NCBI GenBank assembly: GCA_937923365.1
Contig: CALAIJ010000300.1
Coordinates: 1 to 8,678, forward strand
DNA length: 8,678 bases
DNA from: an uncultured Sulfitobacter sp.
GTDB taxonomy: Bacteria > Pseudomonadota > Alphaproteobacteria > Rhodobacterales > Rhodobacteraceae
Reading direction: 5' to 3'
Notes under the pieces: model-generated
Database searches by the model: none
The model's input: only the letters and a program-made list of their open reading frames with translations
Told to the model about the DNA's origin: nothing
Shown here: positions 1-5,845 of the stretch, piece after piece
How positions within the stretch are numbered: the stretch's first letter is position 1
Layout: every line of letters begins with the position of its first letter
Position numbers and translations under genes: made by a program

Positions 1-561
1 CTGCGCCATTTCCATGCCGATAGGACCACCACCGATGATCAACAGATGGTCGGGCTTGTCGCGCAGTTCAAACAGTGTCTCGTTTGTCTGGTAGGGGACC
101 TTGTCCAGCCCGGGGATCGGCGGCACCAGCGGGCTGGACCCTGTGGCAATCACCACACGCCGTGCTTTGATGATAGTGTCACCCGCCTGCACTTCGTCAT
201 CAGAGATAAAGCGGCCAAATTCGCGGATCACGTTCACCCCGAACCCTTCAAATCGTTCTTGACTGTCGACAGGGGCGATGGTCGCGATGACATCAGCGAC
301 GTGATCCTTGGCTGCGGCATAATCAACCTGACCGGCGGCGTCTTTGACCCCGTACTGTCCAGAGTTCTGCTGCCCGTAGGCCGCTTTGCCCGTCGCAATC
401 AGCGCCTTGCTAGGCACACATCCGAAGTTGAGGCAGTCGCCCCCCATCTTGTGGCCTTCCAGCAGCACAACATCGGCACCCATCTGCGCGGCGCCTGCCG
501 CCACGGACAGCCCCCCGGACCCCGCACCAATAATCAGAACATCCGTTTTGATCCGCTTCAT
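1..561 (-). CDS. FAD/NAD(P)-dependent disulfide oxidoreductase, mercuric reductase/lipoamide dehydrogenase-like (partial, N-terminal 187 aa)
   Basis: Read on the minus strand from ATG at 561, the frame stays open to the window edge, giving 187 residues; the C-terminal part lies outside. The protein opens with an FAD-binding Rossmann motif (GAGSGG, residues 12-17), followed by a redox-active disulfide motif, GGDCLNFGCVPSK, with Cys43 and Cys48. The second FAD motif (ATGSSP, 139-144) and the start of the NAD(P)H-binding fold (GGGPIGME, 177-184) follow. This order defines class I pyridine nucleotide-disulfide oxidoreductases, which pass electrons from NAD(P)H through FAD to a cysteine pair. There is no N-terminal heavy-metal-binding domain, and the C-terminal residues that would separate mercuric reductase from other members are missing, so the substrate is unknown. 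The ATG overlaps the TGA of the upstream TVP38 gene (ATGA, 558-561), which suggests coupled translation and a shared membrane-linked redox role (inference). Confidence 0.93.
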   Translation of the reverse strand, partial: MKRIKTDVLIIGAGSGGLSVAAGAAQMGADVVLLEGHKMGGDCLNFGCVPSKALIATGKAAYGQQNSGQYGVKDAAGQVDYAAAKDHVADVIATIAPVDSQERFEGFGVNVIREFGRFISDDEVQAGDTIIKARRVVIATGSSPLVPPIPGLDKVPYQTNETLFELRDKPDHLLIIGGGPIGMEMAQ

Positions 562-1301
562 GAGGAAAGGTCCTTTTTGCCGGTGACGGCTTTGATCACG
601 ATGGGCATCAGCGACAGCGCGCAGAGGCCCAGAATTGGGAACAGGATATGCGGCTCAAAGATGATGCCAAGGTTCGGTGTTTCGCCTTTGGCAAAAACTT
701 CGCCCAGTCCAGCCCCGACCGAGGTGTAGACAAGGCTGCCGGGGATGATCCCGATGAAGGTAGAGACGACAAACCGGTAGAGCGGCACGCCCAGAAACGC
801 CGGGATCAGGTTGGCCACAAAGAATGGCACCGCAGGCACCAGACGGATGAAAAACAGCATGGACCACTGGTTCTCGTCGATGCCCTTCCTGATCTTCGCG
901 ACCATCCCGTCCGAGGCGTCCATCTTGGCGCGCAGCTTGTCGCCCAGCCCCATGCGCGCGGCAAGAAAGATTAGAACCGCCCCTGTTGTGGCGCCTGTGA
1001 TATTGATGACCGTGCCTGCTGCGGTGCCGAACAGGAACCCTCCGGTCAGCGTGCCAATGGCGGCTCCAGGCAATGAAAACGCGACGATGGCCACATAAAT
1101 GGCGATGAATGCTAGCACCGTCAGTACAAAGTTGCTGTCGCGAAATGCGATCAGCGCCTCGCGGTTGTCACGCAACGCGTCAAAACTGAGGTAGTCGCGC
1201 AAGGCAAACGCCCCGATCGCGGCCACCACGGCAATGCCGACCAGCGGCAGATACCGTGCAAATGCAGGTTTTTGGGGTTCGATTTCGCTCATGTTGGTCA
1301 T
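558..1301 (-). CDS. TVP38/TMEM64 (DedA-like, VTT domain) inner membrane protein, 247 aa
   Basis: The protein is a hydrophobic multi-pass membrane protein. Segments are visible at about residues 18-34, 58-78, 81-115, 148-170, 178-200 and 217-240. Family signatures are present: a Gly-rich stretch with GGFLFG and GATTGAVLIFLAARMG (about 87-118), then FIRLVPAVPFFVAN (151-164), a Phe-rich turn and GIIPGSLVYTSVGAG (184-198). TVP38/DedA proteins are thought to act in lipid or solute handling across the membrane; no exact substrate is known for this one. The start at 1301 was preferred because an AAGG sits 9 bases before it; a second ATG at 1292 is possible. An in-frame ATG at 1400 would add 33 hydrophilic residues with no family counterpart that I recognise. 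The stop overlaps the start of the oxidoreductase gene, so the pair forms a two-gene unit transcribed away from rpmH. Confidence 0.9.
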   Translation of the reverse strand: MTNMSEIEPQKPAFARYLPLVGIAVVAAIGAFALRDYLSFDALRDNREALIAFRDSNFVLTVLAFIAIYVAIVAFSLPGAAIGTLTGGFLFGTAAGTVINITGATTGAVLIFLAARMGLGDKLRAKMDASDGMVAKIRKGIDENQWSMLFFIRLVPAVPFFVANLIPAFLGVPLYRFVVSTFIGIIPGSLVYTSVGAGLGEVFAKGETPNLGIIFEPHILFPILGLCALSLMPIVIKAVTGKKDLSS

Positions 1302-1495
1302 CTCATAGCGCCTTTTGCTGTCGTCATGCACTCTAAATGACGCCTGCACGGCTTGGGTGACAGGGGGATCACGGGCGCTTGATGATCCGTGTGCCCACAC
1401 AGCCCTTTCCTACAGCCGAGACGCCGAAATGAAACAATCCCCCGCAAGGTTCACGCGAAATGTTGCAAATCGCCGCGAATTGGCGGCCTTACCGT

Positions 1496-1524
1496 TTGAC
1501 TTGAGCACGGGCTGGCAATAAAGA
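1496..1524 (+). promoter_or_regulatory. Candidate sigma-70-type promoter for rpmH
   Basis: A good -35 box, TTGACT (1496-1501), is followed after 17 bases by TAAAGA (1519-1524), which shares only three of six bases with the -10 consensus. Transcription would start near 1531, leaving a leader of about 60 bases before rpmH. Alphaproteobacterial -10 boxes are often weak, so the -35 box is the main support. Confidence 0.4.
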
Positions 1525-1575
1525 CCGGGTCTGAACACACGTCCCACGCGCGAATCCCGCGCAGGACAAGCTATA

Positions 1576-1589
1576 ACCGGAGACCGGAG
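1576..1589 (+). promoter_or_regulatory. Tandem duplicated Shine-Dalgarno element before rpmH
   Basis: The heptamer ACCGGAG occurs twice in direct tandem (1576-1582 and 1583-1589). Each copy contains a GGAG. The first GGAG is 9 bases before the rpmH ATG, an acceptable spacing, and the second only 2 bases before it, too close to be the usual ribosome-binding site. The upstream copy is therefore the likely functional one. Confidence 0.6.
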
Positions 1590-1591
1590 CG

Positions 1592-1726
1592 ATGAAACGC
1601 ACCTTTCAACCATCCAACCTCGTGCGCAAACGGCGCCACGGCTTTCGCGCACGCATGGCAACAAAAGCGGGCCGCAAGATCATCAACGCACGCCGCGCAG
1701 CGGGCCGGAAATCTCTCAGCGCGTAA
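1592..1726 (+). CDS. rpmH: 50S ribosomal protein L34
   Basis: This short gene encodes 44 residues, the normal size for L34, a small, very basic protein of the large ribosomal subunit. The sequence starts [18 protein letters not shown] and continues with [20 protein letters not shown], which follows the L34 consensus (KRTyQPs.....R.HGFR.RM.T..GR..l..RR..GR..L). It is the first gene of the plus-strand cluster and lies 23 bases ahead of rnpA, the classic rpmH-rnpA pairing seen in most bacteria. The start is fixed by the conserved N-terminus and by the GGAG motifs just upstream. Expression is expected to be much higher than that of rnpA; a terminator-like hairpin at the start of rnpA could provide this difference (inference). 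Confidence 0.98.
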   Translation: MKRTFQPSNLVRKRRHGFRARMATKAGRKIINARRAAGRKSLSA

Positions 1727-1749
1727 TCCGCGCCTTTGAGGATGTGACA

Positions 1750-2175
1750 ATGACACCGCCGGAGGCCCCCCAGCATGGCAGCAACGCCACAGCTGGGGAG
1801 CGGCCCCCGGCGGTGTCTTTTTGCGTCGAAACACTGCGCAAACGCAGCGATTTTCTTGCAGCCTCCCGCGCGGCCCATACGGCGACGTCGGGCTTTGTGT
1901 TGCAGATGCGAAGACGCACCAGTGATGAGCCCCCCGAAGAAAAGACCGTCCGCGTAGGCTTTACCTGCTCCAAAAAGGTGGGCAACGCCGTCGCGCGCAA
2001 CTGTGCCAAACGCCGCTTGCGCGAGATCGCCCGCCTGACCCTGCCTGACCACGCCGAACCCGGTACGGACTACGTGCTGATCGGGCGGCGTGATAAAACC
2101 GCAACGATGAACTTTGCCGCGATGCAGGCCGATCTGGTGCGCGCATTGGCCAAGTTACACGCGCGCGCGAAATGA
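1750..2175 (+). CDS. rnpA: Ribonuclease P protein component, 141 aa
   Basis: RnpA binds the catalytic RNase P RNA and helps it remove 5' leaders from precursor tRNAs. The core is recognisable: [10 protein letters not shown] (29-38), GFVLQMRRR (48-56), [25 protein letters not shown] split across 68-92, and DYVLIGRR near 107-114. The RNR signature that contacts the RNA normally reads R-N-R; here it is R83-N84-C85 (codon TGT, 2002-2004), an unusual substitution. About 28 N-terminal residues, rich in Pro, Ala and Gly, precede the conserved core, and their DNA also forms a strong hairpin. The ATG at 1750 was chosen because GAGGA (1738-1742) lies 7 bases before it; the in-frame GTG at 1744 would be only 1 base from that site. 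The stop overlaps the yidD start. Confidence 0.95.
   Translation: MTPPEAPQHGSNATAGERPPAVSFCVETLRKRSDFLAASRAAHTATSGFVLQMRRRTSDEPPEEKTVRVGFTCSKKVGNAVARNCAKRRLREIARLTLPDHAEPGTDYVLIGRRDKTATMNFAAMQADLVRALAKLHARAK
1752..1822 (+). terminator. Terminator-like composite hairpin plus T-tract inside the 5' end of rnpA
   Basis: Four nested stems can be read directly: GACACCGCCGG (1752-1762) with its exact complement at 1807-1817 (11 pairs); GGCC (1764-1767) with GGCC (1802-1805); CCCCAGC (1768-1774) with GCTGGGG (1792-1798); and TGGC (1776-1779) with GCCA (1786-1789), closing a 6-base loop. The total is about 26 pairs with small bulges. Five T residues (1818-1822) follow the last stem base directly, as in intrinsic terminators. 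The structure begins two bases into the rnpA reading frame, so it could attenuate transcription between rpmH and the downstream genes, or fold over the rnpA start region and limit translation. The folding is seen in the sequence; the regulatory role is inferred. Confidence 0.55.
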
Positions 2176-2393
2176 GCCCCCTTGCCCATATCGCCGCCCT
2201 GCCCGTGCGCGCTTATCGTTTGCTGTTCAGCCCGTGGGTCGGCTTTAACTGCCGCTACCATCCCACGTGCAGCGCTTATGCGCTTGAAGCGCTGTCCAAG
2301 CATGGCGGCATCAAGGGCAGCATCCTTGCCGCGCGCCGCATTGCCCGTTGCCACCCGTGGGGCGGTGACGGCATTGATAACGTGCCAGACTAG
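2172..2393 (+). CDS. yidD: Membrane protein insertion efficiency factor YidD, 73 aa
   Basis: YidD is a small membrane-associated protein that supports insertion of inner-membrane proteins together with YidC. The 73 residues match the family length and carry its hallmark Cys-containing motifs: [17 protein letters not shown] (25-41), with Cys27 and Cys33, and [12 protein letters not shown] (58-69), with Cys60. The N-terminal helix ([15 protein letters not shown]) fits an amphipathic membrane-binding segment. Translation starts at an ATG that overlaps the rnpA stop (ATGA, 2172-2175). No good Shine-Dalgarno sequence is visible upstream, so translation probably depends on ribosomes finishing rnpA. 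The rpmH-rnpA-yidD order is widespread in bacteria, but here yidC lies about 3.5 kb downstream rather than next door. Confidence 0.96.
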   Translation: MSPLAHIAALPVRAYRLLFSPWVGFNCRYHPTCSAYALEALSKHGGIKGSILAARRIARCHPWGGDGIDNVPD

Positions 2394-2410
2394 ATGCTAC
2401 CCGTGACCTC

Positions 2411-3124
2411 ATGACAGAGAACCGCTTTTTCACATGGGTCTGGCGCTTTAACGGGCTGGCAATTGCCATCACCGTTACACTGATGCTTTGTATCATCGTC
2501 TGGCAGCTGACCCGCGATTTTCGCCGCGCGTATTTTCCGACCCGCACCACCGAGGTTCTGAATGTCGTGCCTGCCGAGGATGCGGCCTCTGCCGCACCCC
2601 GAGCGGTGCAGGAGCGCCCCCGTTTTGGCAGCCCGCAAGAGCCGCGCACCGCAGGCATCTACGCCGTTCCCCAGTTTGTGGCGCAGACCTACCAAAACCG
2701 GGGCATCTCCAAGGAAAGCGGCGGCAATCGGGTGAATTTTCTGGTGGTCAATACTGCCGAACAGACCACCCGCTGGATGTTTGAAGGCACGTCGCGTCTG
2801 ATCACCGATGTGCAGCCCATCTGGCATGATTCCGCTGGCGGCGCGCGTCGGTTCCTCGGCCAGTTGCTGCACGTCATCGACAAAGACAGCAATGGCAACG
2901 CGCAATTGTCGCGCAGCGATGATGGCCAGCTTTACTTCGTACCGCCCGATTGGTCGCAAGCTATACTGCTTGATGATACCCTGCGCAGCGTTCTGTCTGT
3001 GCGCTCTGCTGGCGAGGATGCCTTTGAAGTCCTCTATGCCAAGACGGGCGAAACCCTCCTGCGCCGTTTCTCGCTGCCGGATGCTGAGGTGGCGTTTCAG
3101 ATCGACCTCTCGCCAGAGAACTAG
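2411..3124 (+). CDS. Uncharacterised membrane-anchored protein with D-x-D-x-N-G loop, 237 aa
   Basis: I do not recognise a named family. One strong membrane segment lies at about residues 13-33 (GLAIAITVTLMLCIIVWQL region), followed by an Arg-rich flank (R35, R38, R39, R45) and an Ala/Pro-rich linker (about 52-80). The rest is a soluble domain with repeated beta-like stretches, for example VNFLVVNTAEQTTRWMFEG, FLGQLLHVIDKD, GQLYFVPPDW and AFEVLYAKTGETLLRRFSL. D157-K-D-S-N-G162 resembles a calcium-binding loop, although the usual hydrophobic residue at loop position 8 and acid at position 12 are absent. Charges flank both sides of the helix, so topology is ambiguous; a periplasmic domain is my guess. 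No clear Shine-Dalgarno sequence precedes the ATG. It lies 17 bases after yidD and 62 before ttcA, so it is probably cotranscribed with them. Confidence 0.85.
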   Translation: MTENRFFTWVWRFNGLAIAITVTLMLCIIVWQLTRDFRRAYFPTRTTEVLNVVPAEDAASAAPRAVQERPRFGSPQEPRTAGIYAVPQFVAQTYQNRGISKESGGNRVNFLVVNTAEQTTRWMFEGTSRLITDVQPIWHDSAGGARRFLGQLLHVIDKDSNGNAQLSRSDDGQLYFVPPDWSQAILLDDTLRSVLSVRSAGEDAFEVLYAKTGETLLRRFSLPDAEVAFQIDLSPEN

Positions 3125-3186
3125 CCATGCGATGGCGCACGCGGCCCTGATTGAACGCGACCGGCGAATGCTCTATCTGAGGCGCT

Positions 3187-4032
3187 ATGCTTGATCATTC
3201 TGACGATATTCACCCGCTCTTTTCCGGTGCGCCACAGACCACAGAGTTCAAGAAATTGCGCAAGCGCCTCGTCCGCCACACCCGCGAGGCGATTGAGCAG
3301 TACGGCATGATCGAACCCGTGGCGCCTGACGCGCCCAAACCGCGCTGGCTGGTCTGTCTGTCGGGGGGCAAGGACAGCTATACCCTGCTTGCCGTTCTGC
3401 ATGAATTGCAATGGCGTGGTCTGCTGCCGGTTGATCTGCTGGCATGCAACCTTGATCAGGGCCAGCCCGGGTTTCCCGCCACTGTCCTGCCCGAGTTTCT
3501 GTCGAAGATGGGCGTGCCACACCGGATCGAGTATCAGGACACCTACTCAATCGTCATGGACAAAATTCCCGCTGGCCGCACGTTTTGTGCGCTTTGCTCG
3601 CGGCTGCGGCGCGGTAATCTTTACCGGATTGCCCGCGAGGAAGGCTGCTCGGCCGTGGTCCTTGGGCATCACCGCGACGACATTCTCGAGACGTTCTTCA
3701 TGAACCTCTTTCACGGTGGGCGTCTGGCAACGATGCCCCCCAAACTGGTCAACGAGGAGGGGGATTTGTTCCTCTACCGCCCCCTTGCCCATGTGGCCGA
3801 GGCCGATTGCGACAGGTTTGCACGGGCGATGGCCTATCCCATCATTCCCTGTGATCTGTGCGGCTCTCAGGACGGTTTACAGCGCCAGCAGGTCAAGCAG
3901 ATTCTGGATGGTTGGGAGGCCAACAGCCCCGGTCGCCGTCAGGTGATGTTTCGCGCGTTGATGAATGCACGTCCCTCGCATTTGCTGGACCCAGACCTGT
4001 TCGATTTTGCCGGTTTAACCCGCGACACTTAA
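3187..4032 (+). CDS. ttcA: tRNA 2-thiocytidine(32) biosynthesis protein TtcA, 281 aa
   Basis: TtcA thiolates cytidine 32 in the anticodon loop of certain tRNAs, using ATP to activate the base and an iron-sulfur cluster in sulfur transfer. The PP-loop ATP-binding motif SGGKDS is at 59-64. Cluster-binding cysteines are present as C134-x-x-C137 and in PCDLCGSQ (C222, with a further C225), which match the family positions. [20 protein letters not shown] (159-178) and MPPKL (183-187) are typical of TtcA and separate it from the related TilS and MnmA enzymes. The length is slightly under that of E. coli TtcA. The start at 3187 is supported by GAGG at 3179-3182, 4 bases upstream. In this cluster of translation genes its role in tRNA modification fits the neighbours. 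Confidence 0.97.
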   Translation: MLDHSDDIHPLFSGAPQTTEFKKLRKRLVRHTREAIEQYGMIEPVAPDAPKPRWLVCLSGGKDSYTLLAVLHELQWRGLLPVDLLACNLDQGQPGFPATVLPEFLSKMGVPHRIEYQDTYSIVMDKIPAGRTFCALCSRLRRGNLYRIAREEGCSAVVLGHHRDDILETFFMNLFHGGRLATMPPKLVNEEGDLFLYRPLAHVAEADCDRFARAMAYPIIPCDLCGSQDGLQRQQVKQILDGWEANSPGRRQVMFRALMNARPSHLLDPDLFDFAGLTRDT

Positions 4033-4139
4033 AACTTGAGTCAACTGCGGCCCAAAAAGTGTGCCAGTGTTAACGCTCACCCAAGCCCCGAACGGTACGC
4101 TTTGTCTACCGCGCATCCCGCGCCTGGTGGAGGAAGACA
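4033..4139 (+). promoter_or_regulatory. Gap between ttcA and the EAL gene, with a strong ribosome-binding site
   Basis: The 107 bases hold no gene that I can support. A strong Shine-Dalgarno sequence, GGAGG (4129-4133), sits 6 bases before the next ATG. TTGAGT (4036-4041) could be a -35 element, but no matching -10 box follows at normal spacing. The palindrome GTTAAC (4069-4074) is a half-site-like element only. An independent promoter for the EAL gene is plausible from the gap size but is not shown. Confidence 0.4.
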
Positions 4140-5681
4140 ATGCCGCAGCGCAACGCCCCGAAGATGGACCGTATCAAGCGGTTGCTAAGGCTGCTGTTTT
4201 CAGCACCTCCGGGCCTCGCATTTCTCCCTGCAATCTGCCTGACCGCCTTTTGGTTCGGGGGGGAAGCGGCATTGATGATTGTCGCAATCATCTTGCCACT
4301 GATCTTTATCATTGGCGGGACAGCAACAAACCACGCCCAAGTCCCCGCGGACACAATCATAAGTGTCTTCGACAAAAGTCTGTTCGTCGACCTGCACCGC
4401 GACATCCATGCAAAGGCACTGGAAACGGGCCGGCACAGCGCCACCTTGGCCGTCACAGTGGATGACTTCGAACAACTTTCGAAACGCTACGGCACGGCCG
4501 CGATGGATGCCGTCAGCGACCAGATCGGAGAGCGCCTGATCAGCACCATGCGCGGCGCCGACCACGTGGGACAACTGGATCGCGCGACATTTGCAATCGT
4601 AATGGCGCCGGTCAGGCAGCTTGATCTGGAATCCTGCATCCAGCTCGCAGGCCGCCTTCAGTCTGCGGTGGAAGACCCGATTTCGGTTGATGGCGTGGGC
4701 ATTTACGTCTCGGCCTCTATCGGGTTCTGCCAAAGCGCGCGCGCGCCCGGACAGACAAGCGAGACATGGTTGCAGGCCGCAATCACCGCGCTTGAGGAAG
4801 CCGTTCAGCGGGGTCCTTCATCGATCCGCGCCTATTCAGAACAGATGCGCCGTAACGGGAAGACAAATACCGCACTGCGCGATGAAGTCGGCCAAGCGCT
4901 GGACGGTGGACAAATCCAACCTTGGTTTCAACCACAGATTTCGACCGACACAGGCATGATTTCAGGGTTCGAGGCGCTTGCCCGCTGGTCCCATCCGGCA
5001 CGCGGCATGATTTCTCCGGCGGAATTTTTGCCGGTGATAGAGCGTGCAGGTCTTTTGGAACGGTTGGCAGAAGTCATGATGTACCAGTCTTTTGCCGCGA
5101 TCAAAGCCTGGGAAGATGCCGGATTGCATATCCCCCAGATCGGCGTGAATTTTGCGGGACCCGAATTGAGCAACCCCAAGCTGTTGGAGAAGATCCAATG
5201 GGAACTCGACCGGTTTGACCTGACACCAGACCGACTGGCGGTTGAAGTTCTGGAGACGGTTGTCGCCCGCGCGCCCGATGACGTGATCACACGCAACATA
5301 AACGCCTTGGGCGAGTTGGGATGCCGTATTGATCTGGATGACTTTGGCACCGGGCATGCCTCCATCTCGTCGATCCGGCGCTTTTCGGTGTCGCGGATCA
5401 AGATTGACCGATCCTTTGTCAGCAAGGCCGACCGTGATCCCGAGCAGCAACGGATGATCAGCGCAATCCTCACAATGGCAGAGCGATTGGGCGTCGAGAC
5501 ATTGGCCGAGGGCGTCGAAACCGTGGGCGAGCATGTCTTGCTGGCCCAACTGGGATGCGATCACGTCCAAGGCTACGGTATCGCCCGGCCCATGCCATTC
5601 GAACAGACAATAGAGTGGATCAAAGAGCACAACACCAAGTTGACCGATGTGCCGCAAATGCTGGACGGACGCCCCAGGTAG
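4140..5681 (+). CDS. Membrane-bound degenerate GGDEF / intact EAL c-di-GMP phosphodiesterase-like protein, 513 aa
   Basis: Two membrane helices (about 25-41 and 43-60) anchor the protein. A GGDEF-type domain (about 100-235) follows; its active-site motif has decayed to DRATF (147-151), so it should not make c-di-GMP. An RxxD (R138-G-A-D141) sits exactly five residues before this, the placement of the I-site that binds c-di-GMP in active cyclases. The EAL domain (about 250-500) keeps the residues needed for hydrolysis of c-di-GMP to pGpG: E278 of the EAL motif, N337, E369 and E372, D400-D401 in DDFGTG, K421, E457 in AEGVE and Q477. It is therefore probably an active phosphodiesterase regulated by its GGDEF-like domain (inference). 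The start is fixed by GGAGG 6 bases upstream. It sits among translation and membrane-insertion genes, to which it has no obvious functional link. Confidence 0.93.
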   Translation: MPQRNAPKMDRIKRLLRLLFSAPPGLAFLPAICLTAFWFGGEAALMIVAIILPLIFIIGGTATNHAQVPADTIISVFDKSLFVDLHRDIHAKALETGRHSATLAVTVDDFEQLSKRYGTAAMDAVSDQIGERLISTMRGADHVGQLDRATFAIVMAPVRQLDLESCIQLAGRLQSAVEDPISVDGVGIYVSASIGFCQSARAPGQTSETWLQAAITALEEAVQRGPSSIRAYSEQMRRNGKTNTALRDEVGQALDGGQIQPWFQPQISTDTGMISGFEALARWSHPARGMISPAEFLPVIERAGLLERLAEVMMYQSFAAIKAWEDAGLHIPQIGVNFAGPELSNPKLLEKIQWELDRFDLTPDRLAVEVLETVVARAPDDVITRNINALGELGCRIDLDDFGTGHASISSIRRFSVSRIKIDRSFVSKADRDPEQQRMISAILTMAERLGVETLAEGVETVGEHVLLAQLGCDHVQGYGIARPMPFEQTIEWIKEHNTKLTDVPQMLDGRPR

Positions 5682-5845
5682 GCCACATCCCCTTCGCGAT
5701 CCAAGCCGCGGCGCGCGCAATTGCAGCAGCTATTGCGAGGCTCTGGTCGCGCAGACTGGCCCCCAAGACCCGAATCCGCTTGACCTTTGGCGCTGCAATC
5801 TGTTGAACCCACGCTGATATCCCATGACTTCAGGTGGCTGTCCCT
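5682..5845 (+). promoter_or_regulatory. Gap upstream of yidC, possible promoter region
   Basis: These 164 bases contain no gene that I can support. TTGACC at 5780-5785 is a fair -35 box, but the hexamer 17 bases later (TTGAAC, 5803-5808) is a poor -10. A 6-pair inverted repeat CGCAAT/ATTGCG (5716-5721 and 5732-5737) lies downstream of the EAL gene but lacks a T-tract, so it is not a convincing terminator. AGGTGG (5832-5837) lies 8 bases before the chosen yidC ATG and is its likely ribosome-binding site. Confidence 0.35.

Larger units (their letters stand above)
1302..1591. promoter_or_regulatory. Divergent intergenic region between the TVP38 gene and rpmH
   Basis: This 290-base gap separates two divergent units and must carry promoters for both. 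I see no convincing coding sequence in it. Several short inverted repeats lie here: GGATCA/TGATCC at 1366-1371 and 1383-1388, GTGTG/CACAC at 1389-1400, GCCGC/GCGGC at 1472-1487 and AGACC/GGTCT at 1522-1532. A weak minus-strand promoter (TTGTTT at 1437-1432, 17-base spacer, TGTAGG at 1414-1409) can be drawn for the TVP38 gene, but it matches the consensus poorly. The roles of these sites are inference only. Confidence 0.5.

Noticed and set aside
46..729. Long plus-strand open frame over the oxidoreductase and TVP38 genes
   Set aside because: It is antisense to two well-recognised genes, has no family features and arises from GC-rich codon bias.
1302..1400. In-frame N-terminal extension of the TVP38 protein from the ATG at 1400
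   Set aside because: The extra 33 residues are hydrophilic and unlike the family start, and the ATG at 1301 has an AAGG 9 bases upstream.
2394..2414. Six-codon frame (MLPVTS) overlapping the start of the 237-aa protein by ATGA
   Set aside because: It begins directly after the yidD stop without a ribosome-binding site. A frame this short can occur by chance, although it could in principle couple translation across the 17-base gap.
3151..3179. Promoter-like TTGAAC and TATCTG with 17-base spacing before ttcA
   Set aside because: The transcript would start about at the ttcA start codon, without room for the GAGG ribosome-binding site.
4015..4074. Several TTAA elements near the end of ttcA and before the EAL gene, considered as CtrA sites
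   Set aside because: The spacing between TTAA halves (10 bases for 4015-4018 and 4029-4032) does not match the TTAA-N7-TTAA pattern.
4962..5720. Long minus-strand open frame antisense to the EAL domain
   Set aside because: The translation has no recognisable motif, and the plus strand encodes a complete conserved EAL domain.
5716..5737. CGCAAT/ATTGCG inverted repeat after the EAL gene as a terminator
   Set aside because: The stem is only six pairs with a 10-base loop and no T-tract follows.
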